DNA from: Blattamonas nauphoetae
Taxonomy: Eukaryota; Preaxostyla; Oxymonadida
Length of the DNA: 64,000 nt
Direction: 5' to 3'
Assembly (NCBI GenBank): GCA_033064195.1
Contig: JARBJD010000233.1
Span: 1 to 64,000, forward strand
Shown here piece by piece: positions 1-11,443 of the stretch; within the stretch, counting starts at the first letter, position 1; each line of letters opens with the position of its first letter. Below the pieces are notes generated by a model. That model was not told the DNA's origin and did no database searches. It saw only the letters and a list, made by a program, of their open reading frames with translations. The translations under genes and the position numbers were made by a program.

Positions 1-500
1 CCTTGTCCTCCACTCACCTCCACTCGTCTGCCTTGTCCTCCACTCGCCTCCCTTGTCCTCCACTCCGCCTCCCTCGCCCTCCAGTCACCTCCACTCGTCT
101 GCCTTGTCCTCCACTCGCCTCCCTTGTCCTCCAGTCACCTCCACTCGTCTGCCTTGTCCTCCACTCGCCTCCCTCGCCCTCCAGTCACCTCCACTCGTCT
201 GCCTTGTCCTCCACTCGCCTCCCTCGCCCTTCAGTCACCACTCGTCTGCCTTGTCCTCCACTCCGCCTCCCTCGCCCTTCAGTCACCTCCACTCGTCTGC
301 CTTGTCCTCCACTCGCCTCCCTCGCCCTTCCAGTCACCTCCACTCGTCTGCCTTGTCCTCCACTCGCCTCCCTCGCCCTCCAGTCACCTCCACTCGTCTG
401 CCTTGTCCTCCACTCGCCTCCCTCGCCCTCCAGTCACCTCCACTCGCCTCCCTTGTCCTCCACTCGCCTCCCTTGTCCTCCAGTCACCTCCCCCGTCCTA
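1..500. repeat. 50-bp minisatellite, about ten units
   Basis: A C/T-rich unit of about 50 bp, with the recurring parts cctccactcgtctgccttgt and ccctcgccctccagtca, is repeated head to tail from the first base to about 500, with small length variants. Long apparent reading frames here in all three forward frames are a by-product of the repeat and are not genes. The array continues off the left edge. Confidence 0.95.
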
Positions 501-861
501 CCAATGTCCTCTCTCGTCATCACTCATTCTTCACTCATCCTCCTCATCCCTCAACTCCCCCCAAACATCCTTCCCAACCCCCACATTACTCTTCTCATTC
601 ATTCTCCACTACATCAATTTCATCTCTCTCAATCACCAACCTTCTTATTTGACTCTTTATCCTATCCTTCTGGTTACCTCTCAACATCAATATTTTCTCT
701 CAAAAACATAACTAGTGCAGTGAAGACGATAGTTGAGGCAACATCGCCCACCACAATAAGATCATCCCATCAATTGTTTTCTCTCCATCTGACTAGACTT
801 CTGGTGGGATGATTTTGAAAAAAACACTCATGATCAGCTATTTGAGGTGTGAAAGAGTTCT
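501..861. other. No gene seen
   Basis: C/T-rich sequence that decays away from the minisatellite, then AT-rich sequence. The left terminus of the mariner-type transposon should lie here, but I could not recognise a terminal inverted repeat. Confidence 0.4.
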
Positions 862-1720
862 TTAAGAGATTGGAAAAGTTGACAAAAGAATGGCGACGGT
901 TGGTTTCGATGTGTGCTCGAACTTTTCTATGATGTCAAAATATTGACCCAAGTCGGGGCTCCATGCTGGGTGGGGTAATTTTGTGAAGATGGTTGTTGGC
1001 AGAAACTCCCGAACGGCGCGTGCAGAATGCGCTGGAGCGTTATCGAAGTGGATAGCGTATTTTTGACCAGGTGGAGGATTGGATCGGGCTTGTATGGTCT
1101 CCGAAGGTGACCAAGCACGTCCTCGATGAATGTAGTTGCATTGATCGCTTCGCCTCTCGGCGAAACGCTGACGAAAGTTGTATTTTCCCCAAAAGACAGA
1201 AATCATTGATTTTTGATCCGATGTTTGATCTTTCGATCTCAGGTGGAGGATCATGTCGATCCTGCCACCTAAATCGACTTGGACACTGCCATGAAATCCA
1301 AGTTTCATCACCCGTGATAATAAAATCGAAATTGGTGAGAGAATGGACTCGGAGTTTTGCTAACAGATCGCGAGCTCCTTCGACTCGGTTTGCCATGTTA
1401 ACAGGTGTCAATGTATGTGGAACCCATTTTGCGTGCCGTTTGATGAAATGAAAATACTTCAACAGGTATCTTTTGATGGTTTTCGATGAAATTCCTGTCA
1501 AAATCTCCATTTTTCGCAGTGAAAGGGTCGCATCTTCGGCAATAAGTGGTCTAATCGCATCAATAATATGGTCTTGGAATTGTGGTCTGAATGGTAGACC
1601 TGGTTCATGATTGAAAGTCCCCTCTTCGAGTTTGTTGAACATGTTGCGGATCGTCCGTTCACAAGGTCCTTGATCGCCGTACAGTCTGTCCAATGTTTCT
1701 TTACATTCTTGAATTGTCAT
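862..1720 (-). pseudogene. Mariner-type transposase, frameshifted
   Basis: Reads leftward from an ATG at 1720 (MTIQECKETL...). The N-terminal third has a helix-turn-helix layout with LEEGTFNHEPG and a linker helix. Then come mariner hallmarks: a WVPHTL motif, ITGDETWI carrying the first catalytic Asp, FDNAPAHSA carrying the second, and a WSPDL motif where the third Asp is expected. Only 29 residues separate the last two Asp, against 34 in classical mariner, so a small deletion is likely. Between DETWI (near 1300) and FDNAPAH (near 1045) the reading passes into another frame, so at least one frameshift is present and the protein cannot be made whole. No stop-free frame spans all three motifs. 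A foldback element (1733-2535) lies just 12 bp upstream of the start codon and separates it from its own 5-prime terminus. Superfamily assignment is firm; the exact element ends are unknown. Confidence 0.8.
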
Positions 1721-1732
1721 TTCGGATAGGTA

Positions 1733-2535
1733 CCCTCCTTCCAAAACCCGTCACTTTCCAAAACCCGTCACACTTTTGACGGGTCATCTTTGTTGTTTCC
1801 ACCTCTCATTTTCATCTCAAAATTGTTTTATTCAACTTTTTTGAAATGAAATCAATTGAAAACAAATTGAGAAAAAGTCGGGATAGTAATACCTCCTTGT
1901 TCTGGTCAAGGTGATCAACCCTGAATTTTGTTGTGGGTGATCCTTCTCGACCAGTTATCGTAAAGACCTCTCGTTTTCACTAAATCAGATGTTTTGGTGG
2001 AATTGAAGCTTTTCTGCCATTTTCATTCTTTTCTGAACAACTCTTAATTCTCAACTTTTCCAAAACCTCGTGTTTTCGACAGTTTACACACAAATTTGGC
2101 ATCTATCTTAACTTTTTGAAGAAATTATCATTTGACCAAGAGGATGATGCTCTCCGAATGATTTTTACAAAATTTGTGACAAGTGAAGAAGTTGTAGTGA
2201 CTGAAAGGTTGCATTTTTGATCGTTGGGCGCAAAATGATGAAAAGACGGAAATGTCTGTTGCTTAAAAGATTGAAAATGGCAGAAAAGCTTCAATTCCAC
2301 CAAAACATTCGATTTAGTGAAAACGAGAGGTCTTTACGATAACTGGTCGAGAAGGATCACCACAACAAAATTCAGGGTTGATCACCTTGACCAGAACAAG
2401 GAGGTATTACTATCCCGACTTTTTCTCAATTTGTTTTCAATTGATTTCATTTCAAAAAGTTGAATAAAGTGGAAACAACAAAGATGACCCGTCAAAGTGT
2501 GACGGGTTTTGGAAAGTGACGGGTTTTGAAGGAGG
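1733..2535. mobile_element. Foldback element with about 300-bp inverted arms, TA target site
   Basis: Left arm 1733-~2040 and right arm ~2265-2535 are inverted copies differing by a few small indels, around a spacer of about 220 bp. The termini read CCCTCCTTCCAAAACCCGTC on the left and the near-complement on the right. Each end carries a tandem doublet of AAAACCCGTCAC. A TA dinucleotide flanks each side (1731-1732 and 2536-2537), the target duplication of Tc1/mariner-type elements. No credible coding sequence inside. It sits next to the start codon of the mariner-type transposase at 862-1720, so it is probably a later, non-autonomous insertion into that element. Confidence 0.8.
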
Positions 2536-2537
2536 TA

Positions 2538-3298
2538 ACAGAACTCTATCAGAGTTCTGTCACGGATGATGAGAGTGCGATTCGCAGGCTTCTGATTTGA
2601 TCCCAGTGATCCCAGTCGGATCTGATCCCACTAAATACCTACAATACCATTTCGTTTCTTTCATTTCAAAAAGTCTTCTTATATATGATATTTGAATGGA
2701 AAAAAGTAAAAAGGAAAATGGTCACTTCATAGATCATGAAAATGCAAACTTTGGGTGCTGCTGTTTCAGTTTGTTCTACAACAATAATTATTAAAACAAG
2801 TCGATAATGCGTTATTATGTCTTCTTTGATGGTTTTTCTCACTGACTAAAGTCAATGAAGGGAATACATCGAAAAGAAGTGTTGGTGATTGTGATCGTGC
2901 GTGTTTTGGGAAATAAGAGCTGTCTGAAATATTGAAGAGCATTATGTGAAAACAAAGAAGTGAATTGAACATGATTAATGAAGTGATAATGAGAAAATCT
3001 CAAAGGAAAAGAGTTGAAATTTGATCTCAGTCCAAATTTAGGCACTGACATCAATTGATCCCAGTTTTACCTATTTTGATGGGACTACTCAGATGCCTGG
3101 CGATTCGTCATTCAAAGGGTTGATCGAGCCGACCCACCGAGCTCAATCATCATTTCACAATTTCCCTTTTTCGATGCGTCTTTTGTGGAAAATGGTAATG
3201 ATGAAACTCAAATTTGTGAAATGACCGTCGATCGCCCAAAAATTTATCGGCAAGGACCAATTCCCATACCTGTAAACAGGTGTGAAACATCAGTTGGT
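2538..3298. other. No gene seen
   Basis: AT-rich sequence without a convincing reading frame. Just right of the foldback element is a small perfect hairpin (CAGAACTCT...AGAGTTCTG, near 2540-2560), which may be the remnant right end of the mariner-type element. Near 2600 and 3050 the phrase GATCCCAGT recurs. Confidence 0.35.
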
Positions 3299-3797
3299 TT
3301 GGATCCCTGGAAAATGGCAACTAAAACCAAAGAAAGGGCAGATCAATATCATCACTTCCATTAGACTTTTTTCTCGAAACATAACAATAATCTTGATCTC
3401 TGCACTGATTTGGTTGGATGGTGTGACAGACAACAGAAATGGACCGTTGATTACACGACTGTTCTCAACCGAAAAATCTCTCTGAAATCTGAAGGGTGGT
3501 GTGAAGATGAAATCTGAATGAGATCTGAAGAGAAGATTCCGATAAGTGGATCGTTTCACGTTGAACTATCCGGTTTTGAGGGAGATAGTCATTTGACTGA
3601 CGTAATGGGTCCGATCAACATCATCGAATCGCAATCTTCGGATTCAAACAGTCCGTTTCTGTTGTCTGTCACACCATCCAACCAAATCAGTGCAGAGATC
3701 AAGATTATTGTTATGTTTCGAGAAAAAAGTCTAATGGAAGTGATGAAATTGATCTGCCCTTTCTTTGGTTTTAGTTGCCATTTTCCAGGGGATCCAA
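3299..3797. repeat. Inverted repeat with 150-bp arms and 200-bp spacer
   Basis: Left arm ~3299-3448 and right arm ~3649-3797 are reverse complements with only a few differences; their conceptual translations match over about 50 residues. Outer ends read TTGGATCCC and its complement. No TA or TTAA duplication is evident outside the arms, so I cannot assign a transposon family. It could be a foldback remnant or a fragment duplicated in inverted orientation. Confidence 0.7.
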
Positions 3798-4045
3798 CAA
3801 GTCCAGACATGTTACCCTCCACGAACTGACCCGATTTACGCTCTAAGGGTCTTCATCTCCCTCGAACACTTTCTCTCTGTTTGTCAATCCTCTGTTCATC
3901 ATTTTCCTTCTTTCAGATTTAGGTGTGGCTCACGCTCACTTGCCTCGAAATGAGGCCAGATTGGGCAAGTTAAAATCTCCTGGGACAGGGAAGGAGTGGT
4001 CGGAAAAATGGTAGGATCTAACTCTCTCTGTTTTCGAGAAACATC

Positions 4046-7000
4046 GTGGAACATTTCTTTGCTGAACCATTTGGAAATGTGTCTATCTCGTTACCAGAAG
4101 GAACCTACATTGGGAACAACGTTGAAATTGCGCACAGATGGATAGAACTGTCAGGAAAGCTGCGGAAAGACAAAAACCATCCAAGGACTGAACTGATTGC
4201 TTCGCCCAAGTCAGAAGTAAACTCGAAAACAGATAATGAAAGGAGACAGGATTTTCGTAGCTGCATGTTTTCTTTGTCAAACTCAACATTATCGTTGAAA
4301 TGGATGCATTTTTCACTGATCGACAATTCTGCCGAAAGAAGAATGCTGAAAAACGAAGCATCGTCATCCAGACTGGCAGAAGTTTCAAGCAGCATGCTGA
4401 CGATATCTGAAAGCAGAATTGAAACCTCACCATGGACCAGTGCGATAGTGATTTCTCCATCAACATTTGAGAAGTCAGGAACGGAATCGTCAGTTGTGAT
4501 TAAGAACAGCTGGATGTGGAATGATGTTGGGGAGATGTGTGGCATTGTAGAAACACCAGCATTTCCGGACCTTGGAGGGTCGATTTCAGTGTCGATTGTT
4601 GGATGTTCGTTTGACTCTTGGAGGATGGTGGGAAAAGACGGGGTTGGCCTCTCACTGACACAAAACCTCGACGACATGAAGAAGAAGTTGGAATGATCTC
4701 ATCGTCGCTGATTGGCTGCCTATTTGTGAACTTGAGTTCGATAGGGTCTTCGCACCAGCCACAGCTGTCGCATCTGTCTCAGAAGATGTTGGGATGTGTT
4801 GTATCGTTGACAAGTTCGCATTTATCAGGATCGACGATTCGCGATGTGAACAATGGAGGATCCGTTTTGTGCTCGAATTCTTCCTTCTCCTCCCTCCTCT
4901 CCTCCCCCACTCCCAATCCAGAACCCTCCGTCACTCTCCTGATGGCACTAACCCAGAATTTGTGGATGATGGCACCGAATATCGCTTCGTCTACACGTCC
5001 GCTCCCAGCGATCTCAAAGACACCTTTGCCACCTTCACGCACTGCATCTTCCCTGGAGACCACTACACCGTAACTACCCGCCCAATCACATTGTCCTTCT
5101 ATCCAGGCACCGTCACCATCTCCTCCTGCTCCTTCCTCAACCACCGCTTCGACTATGAATCTGAAGCTCAATCTCACGAAACAGACTACGGGGAGCTGTC
5201 TGCATCGTTCACGAGTACAAGAAACCATACCAGCCAGTCACCGTTGAACACTCAAACTTCACAAACAACACAGCATGCCAAGTTGCTGGTACGATGTACC
5301 TTTCCCTCTCCGCCTCGGCCACGATTGACGACTGCATTTTGAAAGGTGCGGGGATAATGAAGACGGTAATATCGATACCGGAGGACTGTTCCTCCGACTC
5401 GACCATCAAAGTGGTCGTTCAACCATCACAAATCTCATCTTCGAGTCTTGCAACGCAACACATCAAGCGAGTGCGATGATTGCTTATGTCTCTGCAGACA
5501 TCCTTTTCTCCAACTGTCTCTTCAATAAGTGTTACCCATCTAGCGATGCCGGAGGTGTAAGCGGTTTATATTTCTCCATTTCTCAAACGAAAACAGAAAT
5601 CAAAGAACTCACTTTCACTGATTGTTGGTCTGACACTCGTGGTGGCCATGAAATGACTTTTTTTTCACAACGTGATCTGAACTTGACCGACTGCCGCTTT
5701 CTCCGATGCACATCAATCGAAGATGATGAGTCTGCCGGAGGCTTTTTTGGTTCCGTTTACGATTCCACGCTGACTGTGCAGAGCTGCTCATTCGTCAACT
5801 GTTCAGCACTGGATGGTCCTGGTGGCGCTTTTCATGTTCTTTCCGATGGATCTAGTGTCGTCTCTGATTGTCTCGTGGAGGGTTGTTATTCAGAAGTTGC
5901 TGGGGCAGTCTGTTTTAGAGCGCGTGATGATACACCGATATCTGTCTCACTCACACGAGTCGCATTCGTCAACAATTCGGATGGACACAATTTTACATAT
6001 TACTTCTACGACTATCCCCCTCTTGACCAAACTGGTTTTGCTGATGTGTATCTGGACATTCAATATTGCGACACGACACCATCAATCTCGATTATTGACT
6101 GCTTCACGACATGTGCCACAGACAACATCGGAATGCACATGACTGCCAATCGCTACACTCCAGAGCAGTCGATAGTTCGAGTGTTTGATGTCGAATTCAA
6201 CAAGATTGGGCCACGGCTGACTGAAAAAGCTGTGGTCAGTCTGGATCCGGAATCAGGAAGAATGGAGTTAGTTGTGAGTGTGTCGATTCCGATTGCGTCG
6301 CAGAAATATGAAATATCAATTCAAAAGGAAGGTGACAAGACAAAATCGAAGACAGAGATTGAGTTTGTGAATGGGAAGGGAACATTGGAATCGCCGTCTC
6401 CATCATTGAATCTGGATTTCTCGACGACATACACAATCACGTCGATTGTTGCGATTGTTCCCTCTTCATCTTCGTCTCTCTCCAATGATCTCACATTCCC
6501 GCAGGCAGCGTGGGTGTTCAACCTCGCTTCAAATTCTTCTTTCTTCTCCTTCACCACTCCAACACCTCCCTTCTCGTTGATATCAGATGCATCTGCACAC
6601 ATCATTCTTTCAAACCAGAAATACGCCTTCATTACCCTCCACTTCAACGCACCAGTAAGTGGATCATACGATTTCGTTGTGGAGGAGAGAGGGAAGGATG
6701 TCGCATTCACAGTTGTGGTTGAGTCTCCTGGAAAGACAGCTGAAACAGAAGAGTTTGTTGTGGTTGGTGACGACAGAATCCTCACACACGACACGACATA
6801 CACAATCAAGTCAATCGTTCCCACTCCTGGAAGTGAATCGACACCAGTTGTGATGCGCGATCCAATCACATTCCACATCCCACAATCATCGTATATGCCT
6901 CCACAGGAACCAGAAGACCCCAAACCAGATCCAGAAGATCCCAAACCAGATCCGGAAGACCCAAAGCCAGACCCAGAAGACCCAAAGCCAGAACCTGAAG

Positions 7001-8018
7001 ATCCGGAAGACCCCAAAGCGCTGTCTCCCGTCCAGAAACTGCTGAGCTGGCTAATTCCTCTCGTCGTGTCTCTCCTCGTTGTTCTCCTCATGATCATTGT
7101 GATCCTCGTTTTGGTGAACCGGCGGAAGACGAAAGCAGTACTATCGTTGAAGGAGATGGAAGAACAAACAGAAGATGTACTCAACGAGAAGGTCGAAGTC
7201 GAGCATGTCGGTCCAGACCACACAAATGCAGCAATCTTTCCCGAAGCTATCAGCCACTCCAACTTCCGACCAGACGACAGCCTCCTCCCGACGGAAGAGG
7301 GAGTTCAGCAGGCATCCCAAAACGATGCGCTTGGCGAGTTGGTTGAGGTGATGAAGTGCAGTGGAGATTTCGCAGTCTCGACCGCTCGGATGGACACCAC
7401 ACTTTATTCGGTGATCCACACGCAGAAGAAAGAGATTGGGAAACGAGCGATTGGTCTTCAAATTGTGAATGGATTGAAGCAGGTTGTTGCTCGTCGTGGA
7501 CAGAGTGATGTTCTGACTCATCTTTCGTCTCACTGGATTCTTCTTGATTCAGCTGAGAATGTTTCACTAAAACTTGAAATGAGCTCGACTGAAGCTGAAC
7601 AAGCTGCGCTGCTGGCTCAGAAGGAACGGAACGCTCACGCAGTTGGAGTGGAAGGAGAGAAGTGTGGGATGGATGGTCTTCGCTGGCGAGCACCCGAGGT
7701 GGCAGCTGGAAGTGGTGAGGTGGATGGTCAGAATGCGTCAGTTTTAGTCTTGGCCTGATCTTGTGGGAAATCGAGACTGGTCTTGTTCCGTATGGAGAAG
7801 TGGATGCGATTGTTGCTCAGAAGCAGTCTGGGTCAGGGATTGCGCCAAACCTGACCAATTTTCATGACGGCGAGTTCATTTCAATGCTGACGCGATGCCT
7901 CTCAGTGAATCCAAATGAACGACCAACACTCTCAGAAGTTGGAGACTTCCTTTCGTCACACAAAACAGAATCAGGAATGGCAGAGTCAAAGAATGAGATG
8001 AAAACACAAGTGGGATAG
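4046..8018 (+). pseudogene. Surface beta-helix protein with C-terminal pseudokinase, frameshifted copy
   Basis: Host surface-protein family. About 650 residues rich in Ser, Thr, Cys and Gly form short repeats of the type 'sDCxFxxCsS..GGAi', typical of right-handed beta-helix proteins. Then come about 300 residues of beta-sandwich-like repeats (VSGSYDFVVEERGKDV). A Pro/Glu/Asp stalk of PEDPKPD repeats lies at 6900-7015, one hydrophobic segment (IPLVVSLLVVLLMIIVILVL) at about 7050-7125, then a kinase-like tail. In the tail the HRD loop reads LTHLSS and the DFG position reads LKLEMSS, so key catalytic residues are absent, while the APE-type motif (RWRAPEV) and the C-lobe (NPNERPTLSEV) persist: a pseudokinase. 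Frame changes occur near 4680, 4950, 5195, 5470 and 7750; the last looks like loss of one T from a T run. No ATG with a signal peptide opens the first segment, so the 5-prime end is missing too. Assembly indels are the alternative to decay. Confidence 0.8.
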
Positions 8019-8880
8019 ACCAGACACGCCACCAGCATTTCTGGCACCCGTTTCAGAGATGCTCACTTCACTATCAACTATTTTCCAAACTCACGTCATT
8101 TTGCATGATTTCGTTGGAATGGAGAACACGTCACTCTTCTCCTTTCTCTCTCACTCCCCATTTCGTTCTTTTTCTCTTCTTCCTTCCACGTCAACCATTT
8201 CTTTGTTTCATCGTCTATCAAAGTCGTTTCCCACAATCGTCGTCACATCGACCACTCACCCCTCATTCACACACCTCTCTTCATTTTCATCATCCACCCC
8301 ACTTTCTGTCTTTGTTTCCTTCTTCAACCTTCACACAACTTTTCTTTCATTTCACTCTCTTTCTGTCACATCATTCTCTCGTCCTTCACAACACTCGTAG
8401 GCTCAGGCCTCTCTCGCTCTTGATCACAGCACATCTCACAGCTGACATCGCATCTCACCACTTCCCATTTCATCGTCTCGCATCTCACATTCCCTCAGCA
8501 TCTCCTCTTCCGCTCTTTTGCGACACTTTTGCTGACGACAGTTGCATTTGGATGAACTGACGCTTTCCTCCGCTCTGAATCCGGAATGAGTCACCATTTC
8601 ACCACATCACGACACGTCACTCATTTCATAAATACTCACCTGTTGTGTCACGTCTCTTTCGATGAAATCATTGACTGTGGCACCAACCGCATCTAAGCTT
8701 CCAACAAAGCAACAAAGGGATTATCACGTCACGGAAGAAGAAGAAAGGGGAGGGAGGATTCTTCATTAGTATTAGCTCTTTTTCTCAATTCACAGGAAAT
8801 ATTCTCAACTATCTGTGACATTCTTTTTCTCGAACTATTCATCAACTAGCATCAATCATCCGACAAAAAATGGATGTGAT
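8019..8880. other. No gene seen between pseudokinase and Crinkler relic
   Basis: Pyrimidine-rich sequence, especially 8120-8560 (CTT/TCA-rich), gives long but low-complexity forward frames that I do not regard as genes. It may be 3-prime flanking sequence of the surface-protein gene. Confidence 0.4.
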
Positions 8881-8991
8881 CATTGTGCCATCCAGCTGTC
8901 ATCTCAGGAATTCTTATAACTGGATATGCAGGACTATTCAGCATCTACACATATCTTAGATGCACAAACACAGCAAGACAGTGCCAACAAC

Positions 8992-11440
8992 ATGGTGTTT
9001 ATGCTGTTCGAGACGGTTCAAGGATCGAAAACACCCATCCAATTATTCATGAGTTTGAACAAATCGCTGACAGTTGTGGATGCTAAACGACAATTTTGTG
9101 AATGGTTCGCGTGTCAATATACGACAGAACATGCTCAGACAGTCAAGTGGCATTCTGTTTCGTCCCCAAAGCTCAACAACGGCCAACCAATGAATTTCAC
9201 CGAAAGTCACGACTCAATGTGCCTAGGGAGTCTTTTACCGACTTGTGATACTCTTTTCCACCACTACTCTCTTTATTGCTGAAGATTAGCTTCTCATCGG
9301 GAGTTGATGGAGATCCTCGCTTTGAACGTTATCAGCAGACCTTCAAGCTTCAAGATGTTCAATGTAAGGCTGAATTGAAAAGTGTCCTCCCAAAGATTGC
9401 ACGGAACGTGCTTACGGCAATTGACTCGTCGTTTGGGGCTTTGAGCCAAACCACGTTCCCAAATTACGATGTGCGGCCCAACGAAATCATGCCTCTGGAT
9501 AAGTCCAAGTTTATGATGAAGACTCTCGACACAAAAAGGAAAAGAGAATCTGGAAGGAAAAATCAAAGACATTCTGTTCAGACCTTCGTGGTTCTCTCTC
9601 CTGAGCCACATTCTGTTTAACGCTCAAATGTTTGCACGGAACTGCACTTGCCAGAAGCAATTTCCGATGGTGCATATTGTGACAGGGTCTCCTGGAGTTG
9701 GGAAGTCGACGCTTCGATTTCCAGCGATCGCACTGGCACTGAGTCTTGGAGCAATGGTCTGCCAGTGAATATCCAATGAAATTTGTTCGAAAGACGAGTG
9801 AAGAGACAACTCCAAAACCACCCTCCCACAACCAGCTTCCCAACCAGAACATGCATCAGATTCCACCACAGAATGTGCCTCAACTTCAGTAATTCGCTTT
9901 GCGCCTGCCAACAAACATCCGCGACTTGTTCACCTCGAGTCAACAGTTTTTACCTACAACATCTTTCTCTACGATACCAAGATCAATGTGCCAAGTGATG
10001 GATGTCTGCAATATGCTAACAATCTCTTCCAGGGAGAACCGATCAAATTGGGGGAAGTGAAGGTGCCGAGCATCAGCCACTTCCCTCATTTCCTTCGTCT
10101 CTTTATGAAAACTTTCGGGAAGGTTTGCAATTTTCTTGAAAAGAAAACATGGCATTTTGTGGACGAGTGTGTTTCTTTCCCTATTTTGATCGCTCTGCTT
10201 GTTTCCCTAGTCTCGTGTTGTCCTCTTTCAACATGAAAGCATCTGAGCAATATGTCCTTCTGTCCTCGCCGAATTGGACTCGATGGAAAGAAGTTGCGTT
10301 TCTGAAGAAGCGGAAGCCGCTCCCGTATGCGGTGTATGTGATGCCGAAGTTCAGCCTTGCCGAGCAGATCGATCTGCTGAACTCCATTCCGAACATGAAC
10401 CTGAAACATGACGATGTCGTTCCCCGGATTGAGCACGCAATCCGAACTTACGGATTCACTCCACGAAACGTGCAGGATTTGGAACTCCCAGGTGCCAAGC
10501 TTGCTGAAGAAGAGTTGGAACGAGAGAAGAAGCTGGCTGTGGGAGGGAGTGTTTTGAGCCGTCCATCTCACACACACTTCTTGTGTTGACCTGCCCACAA
10601 GCCGATCCGCACAACTTCACGATGGCCTACGCCACTCCCGAAGCACGGAAGATCATCGAAGAAGAGTGGACGAGGGACCTGAAGGAGCAGAACCCTGGCT
10701 TCTTCGACGGCGAGGAAGAACCGTGCTCAAATGCTGGCCATCCTGATCCTGGTCAAGCCGCTCTCTTCAAACAGCTGTCCAACCGGCTGGTTCGAATCGG
10801 CGCGCAGTTTTCGAAAGTGGTCATCGCTGGGACAGACGACCCTCTCTCGCCACTCTTCACGATCTCATTTCCACCAGCGCAGACGCGAAGTGCCGTGGAC
10901 ACAAGCAGCTTTGGTGACATCCACCACGTCTTCCTTCCCGACATGGAGTTGTTCAGATGCTCAGAACAGAACAAGTTCGATGGCAACCTGTGGGGCAGAT
11001 TCTTCATCCACCCAATGAAAAGCAAGCCGTTCGAGAGTGGACCAGCTGTGATGGAGAATGGGAAGTTTGTGTTTCAGACAAACGAATCCCCAACTCCAAA
11101 TGAAGAAGAGGGAATGCGTCCGACGAACAGCACCTCTCCTTCCGAAGACTGTCTTCACTTCTTCACCTTCCACCTCCTCCCGCTTGTCTTGGACCACGCT
11201 TGTTTCGACTCAATTCTGTTGTTCTTTCGTATGGACTCCAACACCAAGCAGATCCACTCGCTGGGTGTACATTTCCTGAAGTCGACGATCGGACAGATGT
11301 GTGGGATCAGTCCAGCGGGAGCGAATCTGATGACAACATGGCTCTCGCTGCTGATGGATCTGTACAAACTGGAAGCCAGCAAGATCTTCCCTCATTTCAT
11401 GTTTTTGGTGTCGGAGAGAGCGTTCGAGACCTTTACGCCG
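8992..11440 (+). pseudogene. Crinkler-type (CRN/RHS-like) effector NTPase, broken fossil
   Basis: Family call rests on order and motifs. A short ubiquitin-like header of about 50 residues (MVFMLFETVQG..., about 8.99-9.15 kb) comes first. A P-loop follows with GSPGVGKST near 9.69 kb, then an acidic VDE motif near 10.16 kb. A block with SSPNWTRWKE and a Met-Pro motif (about 10.26-10.36 kb) matches the 'SSP...mPxW' region of Crinkler ATPases. The C-terminal part ends with a hydrophobic 'FMFLV..AFETF' motif near 11.4 kb, like the tails of CRN nuclease domains. The copy is broken, with roughly three or four breaks, and looks moderately old. It converges on the minus-strand surface-protein gene at 11.44 kb, which ends abruptly at the same point. 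Crinklers are known as translocated effectors in oomycetes and chytrids and as conflict proteins in many protists; the role here is inference. Confidence 0.6.
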
Positions 11441-11443
11441 CAA

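Noticed and set aside
3-812. Three overlapping forward reading frames of 195-269 codons
   Set aside because: They arise from the 50-bp C/T-rich repeat, which is open in all three frames; low-complexity Ser/Leu/Pro translations, not genes.
6321-7262. Long minus-strand frame (313 codons) opposite the surface pseudokinase gene, with GSSGSG repeats
   Set aside because: It is the antisense shadow of the PEDPKPD stalk and flanking domains, whose sense strand is conserved in the paralogue at 11.4-15.3 kb.
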